Below, piece by piece: positions 17,001-25,065 of a stretch of 64,000 nt of DNA; the first letter of the stretch is position 1; the number at the start of each line of letters is the position of its first letter. Source of the stretch: G963665085 sp963665085 (GTDB lineage: Bacteria; Bacteroidota; Bacteroidia; Bacteroidales; JAAAOM01); contig CAXXXS010000002.1 in the NCBI GenBank assembly GCA_963665085.2, positions 1,302,001-1,366,000 of the forward strand, read 5' to 3'. The notes below the pieces were generated by a model. It made no database searches, was not told the DNA's origin, and saw only the letters and a list, made by a program, of their open reading frames with translations. The position numbers were made by a program, and so were the translations under genes.

Positions 17001-18029
17001 ATGGTATATAGAAAATACGATACATTCCGAAAAGCTATCATCGCAATGGGGGCATTGCTTGGAATTATTGTTACTGGAAATATCGGGTATATATTATTAG
17101 AAGATTATACGTTTACAGAAGCATTTTTTATGACCATCATAACTATTGCAACTGTAGGTTTTAAAGAAGTTCATCCTCTTTCTGATGCAGGTATTTGGTT
17201 TACCTCTTTTTTGATAATCTTTAGTTTTGGTATTTTTGCTTATTCGGTTTCAACTTTTACACATTATGTTGTCGATGGAGTATTTCATAACTATTTTAAA
17301 AGCAGTAGAGTGAGAAGAAAAATAAGACATCTGAACAACCATATACTCGTGTGTGGTTATGGTAGAAACGGCCGTCAGGCTGTAAGTGAATTACTTGCAC
17401 ATAAGGAACAAGTAGTTGTTATTGAAAAAGATATAGAAACCCTTGAGGAAATTGTTCAGATTCCTGATTTACTTTACATACAGGGAGATGCAACAAATGA
17501 CGATGTGCTAGATCAATGTGGAGTTGAAAATGCAAAAGCATTAATTTCCACATTACCTGTTGATGCCGATAATTTATTTGTTGTCCTTTCTGCAAAAGAG
17601 AGAAATCCAAATCTTGTAATTATTAGTCGCGCTTCAGAAGAACACTCTGACAGTAAATTAAAACGTGCCGGTGCTACCAATATAATTATGCCCGATAAAA
17701 TAGGCGGACAACGCATGGCTAAATTAGTGACACAACCTGATGTTGTTGAATTTTTAGAGTATATTATGCTGCAAAGCTCAGAAAATGTTGCCATAGAAGA
17801 AATAAGCTGCTATGACATGGCTGATCATTTTGAAGGAAAATCAATCAGGGAACTTGAAAAGTTAAACGAGTCAGGAGCAAATATCATAGGTTTAAAAAGA
17901 GGGGATAAATCATTTGTAATTAACCCTCTGCCTGAAATTTCGTTAAGTTCAAGAGATAAAATATTTGCCTTAGGAACAACAAACCAGATAGAAAGGCTTA
18001 GAAAGATCCTTGTTCATGGAAATCAATAA
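17001..18029 (+). CDS. Two-helix potassium channel with RCK (TrkA-N/TrkA-C) domain
   Basis: Ion channel subunit of 342 residues. TM1 is at about 11-32, the pore loop with filter TVGFKEV at 51-57 and TM2 at about 64-88. A TrkA-N/RCK Rossmann domain starts at NHILVCGYGRNGRQA (about 113) with the GxGxxG nucleotide loop, and a TrkA-C domain (about 255-340) includes GANIIGLKRGDKSFVINP. RCK domains gate such channels in response to nucleotides or Ca2+. The odd point is the filter: the second Gly of TVGYG/TVGFG is a Lys. Alone on its transcript; rpsO follows after 99 bases with its own promoter-like box. Confidence 0.88.
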   Translation: MVYRKYDTFRKAIIAMGALLGIIVTGNIGYILLEDYTFTEAFFMTIITIATVGFKEVHPLSDAGIWFTSFLIIFSFGIFAYSVSTFTHYVVDGVFHNYFKSSRVRRKIRHLNNHILVCGYGRNGRQAVSELLAHKEQVVVIEKDIETLEEIVQIPDLLYIQGDATNDDVLDQCGVENAKALISTLPVDADNLFVVLSAKERNPNLVIISRASEEHSDSKLKRAGATNIIMPDKIGGQRMAKLVTQPDVVEFLEYIMLQSSENVAIEEISCYDMADHFEGKSIRELEKLNESGANIIGLKRGDKSFVINPLPEISLSSRDKIFALGTTNQIERLRKILVHGNQ

Positions 18030-18057
18030 AATAATTACACATTTTTTACTGTTTAAT

Positions 18058-18088
18058 GTTGTGAAATATAAAAAATTAAATAATTTTG
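18058..18088 (+). promoter_or_regulatory. Putative rpsO promoter
   Basis: GTTG (18058-18061), a 19-base spacer and TAATTTTG (18081-18088) match the Bacteroidota -33/-7 pattern (TTTG, 19-21 bases, TAnnTTTG) with one mismatch. It lies 41 bases upstream of the rpsO start, a suitable distance for a short leader. Confidence 0.5.
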
Positions 18089-18128
18089 CACCTCTTTTTA
18101 ATTAGAAAGATAAAATATTTAAGATATT

Positions 18129-18398
18129 ATGTATTTAACAGCAGAAAAGAAACAAGAAATATTCAAGACACATGGCAAATCTGAAACTGACACAGGGTCA
18201 GCAGAAGGACAGATTGCTATCTTTACAACCAGAATAAACCATTTAACTCAACACTTAAAGGAAAACAAAAAAGATTTTAGTACTCAGCGAGCGCTCCTTA
18301 GGCTTGTAGGTAAACGAAGACAACTTCTTGATTATCTCAAAAGAAAAGATATTGAGCGTTACAGGTCAATCCTGAAAGCGCTGGAACTAAGAAAATAA
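18129..18398 (+). CDS. rpsO: Ribosomal protein S15
   Basis: An 89-residue primary binder of 16S rRNA in the platform of the small subunit. Recognised by FKTHGKSETDTGSAEGQIAI, RINHLTQHLKENKKDFSTQR, LLRLVGKRRQLLDYLKRKD and RYRSILKALELRK; length and order are exactly those of the family. It is followed by a strong terminator and then pnp, the same rpsO-pnp order as in many bacteria, where S15 and PNPase levels are linked. Confidence 0.98.
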   Translation: MYLTAEKKQEIFKTHGKSETDTGSAEGQIAIFTTRINHLTQHLKENKKDFSTQRALLRLVGKRRQLLDYLKRKDIERYRSILKALELRK

Positions 18399-18410
18399 TT
18401 ACAATAAAAG

Positions 18411-18440
18411 AAAGGCAATTAAAATTAATTGCCTTTTTTT
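18411..18440 (+). terminator. Rho-independent terminator after rpsO
   Basis: AAAGGCAATT (18411-18420) pairs with AATTGCCTTT across an AT-rich loop and is followed by a T7 run. It starts 13 bases after the rpsO stop. Confidence 0.85.
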
Positions 18441-18499
18441 GTATAAAAGAGGGTGTAATTCCTTCTTTAGAGATATATTTATAAAAAAATTTCAATTTT

Positions 18500-20728
18500 A
18501 TGTATAATGCTATTCAAAAAACCATCGAACTCGATGATAATAGAAAAATAGAAATAGAAACTGGTAAACTCGCTAAACAAGCAGATGGTTCTGTAGTAGT
18601 TAAAATGGGAAAAACCATGTTGCTGGCTACAGTTGTATCAGCAAAAGAAGCAAAGGAGGATGTTGATTTTATGCCTTTGCAGGTAGAGTACAAAGAAAAA
18701 TTTGCTGCCATTGGCCGATTTCCTGGAGGTTTCCTTAAGAGGGAATCGAGACCTGGCGATTACGAAATATTAATTTCAAGATTGGTTGACAGGGCTTTAC
18801 GTCCACTTTTTCCTGAAGATTTCCATGCGGAAACCTTTGTAACAATCAACCTTATCTCTGCAGACAAGGATATTATTCCTGACGCATTAGCTGGCCTCGC
18901 AGCTTCAGCTGCTTTGGCTGTTTCCGACATCCCTTTTAACGGCCCAATCTCTGAGGTTAGAGTTGGCCGTGTTGATGGAAAATTTGTAATAAATCCCACT
19001 TTCTCTGAATTAGCAAAATCAGATATTGACATTATCGTTGGCGCTACTGCAGATAATATTATGATGGTTGAAGGTGAAATGGAAGAAGTTTCTGAAGACG
19101 AAATGTTAGAAGCTATTAAATTCGCTCACGAAGAGATAAAAAGACACTGTGCTATTCAGTTAGAACTTATGGAAGCGGCAGGAAAAACCATAAAAAGGGA
19201 ATATTGCCATGAAGTAAATGATGAGGATTTAAAAAAAGACGTTTGGGACAAAACATATCAAAAAGCATACGAGGCTGCAAAAAGCAACAAAGCCAAGCAT
19301 GAGCGTCAAGAAGCTTTTGAGTCGATTGTAGCAGAATACATTGAAAATTACGAGGTTTCTGAAGAAGAGGAAGTTCCAGAATCTTTAATTAAACGTTACT
19401 ATCACGATGTTGAAAAAGAAGCAGTTCGTCGTTTAGTGCTTGACGAAGAAGTAAGGTTAGATGGACGTAAAACTACTGAAATCAGGCCTATCTGGTGCGA
19501 AATCGATTATTTGCCCGCTGCTCATGGTTCTGCTATTTTTACAAGAGGTGAAACACAATCTCTTACAACTGTTACCTTAGGTACCAAACTCGATGAAAAA
19601 ATTATTGATGAAGTATTAATACAAGGTACAGAAAAATTTGTATTGCATTATAATTTCCCTCCTTTCTCAACCGGAGATGCAAAAGCGAGCAGGGGATTAA
19701 GCAGACGTGAAATTGGTCATGGTAATTTAGCTCACAGGGCATTAAAAAGAATGGTTCCTAAAGATATACCATATGCTGTAAGGGTTGTTTCTGATATTCT
19801 TGAGTCAAATGGTTCATCATCAATGGCAACTGTTTGTGCTGGAACGCTTGCACTTATGGATTCTGGTATTAAAATAAAAAAACCAGTTTCTGGTATTGCC
19901 ATGGGATTAATCACCGATAAAGATTCTGATAAATATGCTATTTTATCTGATATTCTTGGTGATGAAGACCACTTAGGAGATATGGACTTTAAAGTTGCCG
20001 GAACAAAAGATGGTATTACTGCAACACAGATGGATATCAAGGTTGATGGTCTTTCTTATGAAGTTCTTAAAAAAGCTTTACAGCAAGCAAATGAGGGAAG
20101 AATGCATATTCTGGGTAAAATAACAGATACGATTTCTGAACCTAGAGAAGATTTAAAACCTCATGCTCCAAGAATCGAACAGATATTGATTCCAAAAGAG
20201 ATGATTGGTGCTGTTATTGGCCCTGGTGGAAAAATAATTCAGGATATTCAGCAAACATCCGGTGCAATAGTAACAATTGAAGAAGTTGGCGACAAAGGAG
20301 TTGTTAATGTATCTGCTGCTGATAAAACAGCAATTGATATTGCAATGGGAAGGATCAAATCAATTATCGCCGTACCGGAAGTTGGTGAAATTTATAAAGG
20401 TAAAGTTAAATCAATTGTTGATTTTGGTGCCTTTATCGAAATTATGCCTAATACAGATGGCTTATTACATGTTTCTGAGATTGAATGGAACCGGGTTAAT
20501 AATGTAAAAGACGTATTAACTGAAGGCCAGATAGTAGAAGTTAAGCTTATTGATGTTGATTCAAAAAGCGGAAAACTTAAACTTTCAAGAAAAGTTCTGT
20601 TACCAAAACCTGAAGGTTATGAAGAAAGACCAAGAAGAGAAAACAGAGAAAATAGAGACAGAAATAATAACAGAGATAGAGGAAACAACAGAGATCGTAA
20701 TTTTAACAGGGATAGGGACAGAAACTAA
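18500..20728 (+). CDS. pnp: Polyribonucleotide nucleotidyltransferase (PNPase)
   Basis: Degrades RNA 3' to 5' by phosphorolysis. The 742-residue protein contains, in order, the first RNase PH domain (to about 220, with FPGGFLKRESRPGDYEIL), a linker helical domain, the second RNase PH domain (about 330-550, with THG-type AAHGSAIFTRGETQSL and the catalytic DILGDEDHLGDMDFKVAG), a KH domain (IGAVIGPGGKIIQDIQ) and an S1 domain (YKGKVKSIVDFGAFIEIMP). The last 35 residues are an Arg/Asn/Asp repeat tail (NRDRNNNRDRGNNRDR), likely disordered and RNA- or partner-binding. It has its own terminator. Confidence 0.98.
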   Translation: MYNAIQKTIELDDNRKIEIETGKLAKQADGSVVVKMGKTMLLATVVSAKEAKEDVDFMPLQVEYKEKFAAIGRFPGGFLKRESRPGDYEILISRLVDRALRPLFPEDFHAETFVTINLISADKDIIPDALAGLAASAALAVSDIPFNGPISEVRVGRVDGKFVINPTFSELAKSDIDIIVGATADNIMMVEGEMEEVSEDEMLEAIKFAHEEIKRHCAIQLELMEAAGKTIKREYCHEVNDEDLKKDVWDKTYQKAYEAAKSNKAKHERQEAFESIVAEYIENYEVSEEEEVPESLIKRYYHDVEKEAVRRLVLDEEVRLDGRKTTEIRPIWCEIDYLPAAHGSAIFTRGETQSLTTVTLGTKLDEKIIDEVLIQGTEKFVLHYNFPPFSTGDAKASRGLSRREIGHGNLAHRALKRMVPKDIPYAVRVVSDILESNGSSSMATVCAGTLALMDSGIKIKKPVSGIAMGLITDKDSDKYAILSDILGDEDHLGDMDFKVAGTKDGITATQMDIKVDGLSYEVLKKALQQANEGRMHILGKITDTISEPREDLKPHAPRIEQILIPKEMIGAVIGPGGKIIQDIQQTSGAIVTIEEVGDKGVVNVSAADKTAIDIAMGRIKSIIAVPEVGEIYKGKVKSIVDFGAFIEIMPNTDGLLHVSEIEWNRVNNVKDVLTEGQIVEVKLIDVDSKSGKLKLSRKVLLPKPEGYEERPRRENRENRDRNNNRDRGNNRDRNFNRDRDRN

Positions 20729-20751
20729 TCTATCTCTCAAAAAATATCCAT

Positions 20752-20786
20752 AAATAAATCCGGAATGATTCCGGATTTATTTTTTT
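20752..20786 (+). terminator. Rho-independent terminator after pnp
   Basis: AAATAAATCCGGAA (20752-20765) and TTCCGGATTTATTT (20769-20782) form a perfect 14-bp stem with a 3-base loop, running into a T-tract to 20786. Confidence 0.92.
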
Positions 20787-20852
20787 ATCCCCACTGAACA
20801 ATCCGTGAAGATTATTGTATTTTTGGAATAAACTTTTATTAGTCTTATTATT

Positions 20853-22973
20853 ATGAAAAAAAGTATTCTTCACCTGATTGGAATTCTTATTTTTATTTCT
20901 TGTACTCAAACTCCAAAGATGACTTATCCGGAAACAAAAAAGACAGATACTGTAGATGTTTATTTTGGGGCAGAAGTTCCAGATCCTTATCGTTGGTTAG
21001 AAGACGATAATTCGGAAGAAACAAAAGAATGGGTAAAAGCCCAAAATGATGTAACCTTTAAATATCTGCAAAAAATCCCATTTAGGGATAAAATAAAAAG
21101 CCGGTTAGAGACTCTTTGGAATTATCCAAGAATGTCATCATTAACAAAAAGGGGGAAATATTACATATACAGCAAGAACGATGGTTTGCAGAATCAATCG
21201 GTAGTATATTACACCGAAAATCCTGATAAAGAAGGAAAGGTATTATTAGATCCAAATACTCTAAGCGAAGATGGTACTGTTGCACTAAGTGGTGCCTCAC
21301 TTTCAAAAGATAGTCGGTATCTTGCTTACAGTATAGCCAGAGGTGGCTCTGACTGGAACGAAATATATGTTCTCAATGTAGAAACCGGAAAGACCATGAA
21401 AGACCATATCGAATGGGTGAAATTCTCTGGGATTTCGTGGTACAACGATGGATTTTTCTATTGCCGGTTACCAGAACCCAAGGAGGGGGATGCATTAAAA
21501 GGTGAAAGTAAAAATTCAATGGTTTATTACCATAAGGTTGGGACTGCTGCATCTGAAGATATTCTTATTCATAAAGACGATTTGCATCCAGACTGGCTAT
21601 TTAATGCTGAAGTTACAGATGACAAACAATGGCTTTTACTAAGTATTACAGAATCTACAACAGGGAATGCGCTTTATGCAATTCCGATGGAAGATGTATT
21701 TAAACCGACAAAAAGCATTCTGAAACTAATCGATAATTTCAGTAAAGATTATCTATACATCACTTCTATCGATGGTAAATTAATAATACATACAAACAAC
21801 AATGCCCCAAAGTACAAAGTTGTTTCCATTGATCCCAAAAATCCGTCGTCTTCAAACTGGATAGATTTTATAGAGGAAAAAGAAAGTGTTTTGGAAGGGT
21901 TATCCTTTGTTGGGCAGAAATTCTTTTTATCATATTTAAAAGATGCGCGTTCATTAATAGAAATTTACTCAAAAGAGGGTGTATACGAAAAAGAATTAGG
22001 ACTCCCGTTTATTGGTTCTGTTAGTGGGTTTGGAGGTGAAAAAAATGATGAAATAACATTCTATACATTAACTTCATTTGTTTCTCCAGGAACAGTTTAC
22101 AAATACAATATTAAAGAGGGAATTTCAGAAATATTTTATAAGCCTGAAATAGATTTTGATACGGAAAATTATGAGGTAAAACAAGAATTTTATCCGTCTA
22201 AGGACGGAACTGAAATTCCGATGTTTATAGTACATAAAAAGGGGCTTGACCTAAATGGAAAAAATCCTACCCTTTTGTATGGTTATGGTGGCTTTAATAT
22301 TAGCCTAACTCCAACCTTTAGTGTTACACGTCTTATATGGTTAGAAAACAATGGCGTTTTTGCAATGGCAAATTTACGCGGAGGTGGTGAATATGGTGAA
22401 GAATGGCATGAGGCAGGAACAAAACTTAATAAACAAAATGTATTTGATGATTTTATCTCGGCTGGAGAATATCTTATTGAAAAAAAATATACAAGTAGTG
22501 ATTTTCTTACCATAATGGGTGGTTCAAACGGAGGGTTACTTGTTGGAGCTGTAGCAAACCAACGCCCTGACCTCTTTAAAGTAGCATTACCGGCTGTTGG
22601 TGTTATGGATATGCTCCGTTATCATAAATTTACTATCGGTCGATTCTGGGCTGCTGATTATGGTACAAGTGAAGACAGCAAAGAAATGTTCGAATATCTT
22701 TATGGATATTCACCTTTACACACCATAAAAACAAATACTGAATATCCTGCCATTTTAGTAACAACAGCAGATCATGATGACCGGGTAGTGCCTGCTCATT
22801 CGTTTAAATATATTTCTACATTGCAGGAAAAGTATCAGGGAAATAATCCTGTTTTAATACGTATTGACGTTAAAGCCGGACATGGTGCAGGAAAATCAAC
22901 TTCTAAAGTTATCGATGAGTATGCTGATGTCTGGGGATTTGCATTTTACAATATGGGGATAGAACCAAAATAA
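20853..22973 (+). CDS. Prolyl oligopeptidase family serine peptidase (S9A), lipoprotein
   Basis: Exported peptidase of 706 residues that cuts short peptides after proline. The signal peptide ends in a lipobox (LIGILIFISCTQT; Cys about 17), so the enzyme is anchored in the periplasm or cell surface. The propeller domain (about 70-430) starts with PDPYRWLEDDNSEETKEWV. The catalytic domain has LLYGYGGFNISLTP, RGGGEYGEEWHEAG, the nucleophile Ser558 in GGSNGGLLVGA, the Asp in DDRVVPAHSFKY and the His in KAGHGAGKST. Full length for the family. It is 140 bases upstream of the sigma/FecR/SusC locus on the same strand and may supply peptides to that importer, an inference from position only. Confidence 0.95.
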   Translation: MKKSILHLIGILIFISCTQTPKMTYPETKKTDTVDVYFGAEVPDPYRWLEDDNSEETKEWVKAQNDVTFKYLQKIPFRDKIKSRLETLWNYPRMSSLTKRGKYYIYSKNDGLQNQSVVYYTENPDKEGKVLLDPNTLSEDGTVALSGASLSKDSRYLAYSIARGGSDWNEIYVLNVETGKTMKDHIEWVKFSGISWYNDGFFYCRLPEPKEGDALKGESKNSMVYYHKVGTAASEDILIHKDDLHPDWLFNAEVTDDKQWLLLSITESTTGNALYAIPMEDVFKPTKSILKLIDNFSKDYLYITSIDGKLIIHTNNNAPKYKVVSIDPKNPSSSNWIDFIEEKESVLEGLSFVGQKFFLSYLKDARSLIEIYSKEGVYEKELGLPFIGSVSGFGGEKNDEITFYTLTSFVSPGTVYKYNIKEGISEIFYKPEIDFDTENYEVKQEFYPSKDGTEIPMFIVHKKGLDLNGKNPTLLYGYGGFNISLTPTFSVTRLIWLENNGVFAMANLRGGGEYGEEWHEAGTKLNKQNVFDDFISAGEYLIEKKYTSSDFLTIMGGSNGGLLVGAVANQRPDLFKVALPAVGVMDMLRYHKFTIGRFWAADYGTSEDSKEMFEYLYGYSPLHTIKTNTEYPAILVTTADHDDRVVPAHSFKYISTLQEKYQGNNPVLIRIDVKAGHGAGKSTSKVIDEYADVWGFAFYNMGIEPK

Positions 22974-23112
22974 TTAAATTTAAATAGCGTATAATGGACG
23001 CATATAAAGGCTTTGCTGCATTATTTTGTTGATTTTAAAATTTTGTGCATCTAAAAAATGTATTAAAGTTTTTTAAGTTTTTGTTAATTTATTTACTTTC
23101 GGGCTTTTAAAA

Positions 23113-23679
23113 ATGACAGGAAAGGAAGATATATTAATATCAAAAGGTATTCAAAATGGCGATAAAGTTATATTTCAAAAGCTTTATGAGCGTCATTATT
23201 ACAGATTGTTACTTTACGCAAAAAGTTACGTTCAAGATGACTCTATTGCTGAAGATATTACTCAGGATATCTTTTTTACACTTTGGGAAAAAAGAAATGA
23301 TATTATAATTAAAAACTCCATCTCCTCCTATTTATTTAGGGCCGTACATAATAAATGTATCCAACATCTTAGGCATCAAAAAATTAAAGAAGGATTTGAG
23401 AAATACCACGAACTCAAATTAAAAGAAGCCAACCTATTGTACTATAAATGGAATGATTCCAATGTGTCTTTTGGGGAATTTGATGAAATTGAAAATATCA
23501 TATCAAAAACTATTGATTCTTTTCCTGACAAGACAAGAGAGATATTTAATCTAAGTAGAAAAAAGGATCTCCAAAACAAAGAAATAAGCGAGAAACTTAA
23601 CATTGATATAAAAACCGTAGAATACCATATATCCAAGGCTTTAAAGTCTTTTAAAAATGCACTAAAAGACTTTTTATAA
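23113..23679 (+). CDS. ECF sigma factor of nutrient-uptake locus 1
   Basis: Sigma factor of 188 residues. Region 2: DKVIFQKLYERHYYRLLLYA, with the DNA-melting part SYVQDDSIAEDITQDIFFTL; region 4: DKTREIFNLSRKKDLQNKEI and the helix IDIKTVEYHISKALKSFKNA. The HYxRLLxYA / ALKxFKxALKDFL pattern is the type paired with FecR and SusC in Bacteroidota. The downstream gene at 23778 is its FecR anti-sigma, and SusC follows. It resembles the sigma factor at 54738-55328, the equivalent gene in locus 2. Confidence 0.93.
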   Translation: MTGKEDILISKGIQNGDKVIFQKLYERHYYRLLLYAKSYVQDDSIAEDITQDIFFTLWEKRNDIIIKNSISSYLFRAVHNKCIQHLRHQKIKEGFEKYHELKLKEANLLYYKWNDSNVSFGEFDEIENIISKTIDSFPDKTREIFNLSRKKDLQNKEISEKLNIDIKTVEYHISKALKSFKNALKDFL

Positions 23680-23777
23680 TCTCATGTATTTATTACAAAT
23701 AAAAAAAATCTTAAAAAATGTTAATATTTTTTTAGGGTTAGATAATTATTAAGCGTCTATAGAATCAATAGCAAAAT

Positions 23778-24920
23778 ATGAACAACTTAGATATATCACT
23801 AAATACTCTTTATAAATACTTCTCCGGACAGTGTTCTGAGGAAGAAATTGCAGCTATACTAACTTGGCTGGAGCAAGACTCTTTGAATAAAACGGAATTT
23901 ATTAATGCAAAAAAACTTTTTATTGAAACAACAAATTCTATATCAAATTCAGAAGAAAAAAGTATAAATGCATTTAAAAAACTTGAACAAAAAATTGAAG
24001 CAGAACAAATAAAAAAGAAACAGAATTCCTCAAAGGTTTCTTTAACACTTTTCTATAAATATGCCGCTGTTTTTGTCCTGTTTTTAGGATTAACGGTTAC
24101 CGCATACATCATTGGAAAGTCGCAAAAAAATGTTTTTAACAACAATGAACTTTACATTGTAGATGTTCCCTATGGCGGAAAATCAAACATCACCCTTCCA
24201 GACGGTAGTACAGTTCATCTGAACGCAGGAAGCAAATTAAAATACAGCAAAAATTTTGGTGTTAATTCCCGGGAATTATACCTGGAGGGAGAAGGTCTGT
24301 TTGAAGTTGAAAAACATAAATTCCCAATGACTGTGCATACTTCGCATATTGATATTAATGTACTTGGTACCGTTTTTAATATCAAATCTTACAGTGAGGA
24401 AGAAAACATTGAGACTACACTTCTAAGAGGATCTATACGAGTTGAAACTCCAAATGAAGAAAATAACAATCCGATTTATCTCAAACCCAACGAGATGCTT
24501 GTTTTTAACAAAAAAAATTCGGAAATTGCAGTGAATGAAAAATTAAAGAATACTTCTGACCAACAATCTAATAACCCAAGAAAAGAAGATAATCAACTTA
24601 AAAAAATTTATAAGATAACCTCTAATGTAGACGTTAATGCTTCTATTGCATGGAAAGATGGAAAATATGTGTTTACAGGAGAGACGCTTGCTGAATTAGC
24701 AAAAATTTTAGAAAGAAAATTTGATATTAATTTTTCTTTTGAAAATGATGAAATGAAAAGTTTAACATATTCAGGAACTATTGGAGATTACCCGATTGAA
24801 CAGGTGCTGGAAGCCCTTAGTTTAACCTCTCCGGTGGTGTATGATATAAAGGAAAAGAATGTTTTCCTGGCTTTAAATAAAGAAAAAATGAAAACTTACC
24901 ATGTATTAATGAATAACTAG
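23778..24920 (+). CDS. FecR-family anti-sigma factor of locus 1
   Basis: Inner-membrane protein of 380 residues. The cytoplasmic N-terminal part (1-90) starts LNTLYKYFSGQCSEEEIAAI, which binds the sigma factor. One TM helix is at about 92-112 (YKYAAVFVLFLGLTVTAYI). The periplasmic FecR domain follows with VPYGGKSNITLPDGSTVHLN, REL(Y)LEGEGLFEVEKHKFPM and VLGTVFNIKSY, then a C-terminal STN-like part (AKILERKFDINFSFEN) that contacts the receptor. Together with the sigma gene 98 bases upstream and SusC 145 bases downstream, this is a complete trans-envelope signalling set. Confidence 0.92.
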   Translation: MNNLDISLNTLYKYFSGQCSEEEIAAILTWLEQDSLNKTEFINAKKLFIETTNSISNSEEKSINAFKKLEQKIEAEQIKKKQNSSKVSLTLFYKYAAVFVLFLGLTVTAYIIGKSQKNVFNNNELYIVDVPYGGKSNITLPDGSTVHLNAGSKLKYSKNFGVNSRELYLEGEGLFEVEKHKFPMTVHTSHIDINVLGTVFNIKSYSEEENIETTLLRGSIRVETPNEENNNPIYLKPNEMLVFNKKNSEIAVNEKLKNTSDQQSNNPRKEDNQLKKIYKITSNVDVNASIAWKDGKYVFTGETLAELAKILERKFDINFSFENDEMKSLTYSGTIGDYPIEQVLEALSLTSPVVYDIKEKNVFLALNKEKMKTYHVLMNN

Positions 24921-24988
24921 CTTATGTGTAACCTATTAAAGTGTTTTTTGCCTATGATGTGAAAGTATATTAGTAAAGTGTGATCTAG

Positions 24989-25022
24989 AAAAAAATAGGG
25001 AGATGTTTGCACCACCTCCCTA
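24989..25022 (-). terminator. Terminator-like hairpin pointing against susC of locus 1
   Basis: TAGGGAG (24996-25002) pairs with CTCCCTA (25016-25022), loop 13. The A7 run at 24989-24995 becomes U7 after the stem only on the minus strand. The genes on both sides are on the plus strand, so this would end an antisense transcript coming from the susC start, 44 bases away. Confidence 0.6.
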
Positions 25023-25055
25023 AAAAGTAATTAAGTAAAGTTTAACTAAAATTAA
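24989..25055 (-). ncRNA. Candidate cis-antisense RNA to the susC leader, locus 1
   Basis: A TAATTTTG box (CAAAATTA on plus, 25059-25066) overlaps the susC start on the minus strand, and an antisense terminator ends at 24989, giving a possible RNA of about 65 bases opposite the leader. Short antisense RNAs opposite susC leaders are known in Bacteroides polysaccharide loci (the DonS group). No -33 box is evident, so the start is uncertain. Confidence 0.3.
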
Positions 25056-25065
25056 AATCAAAATT

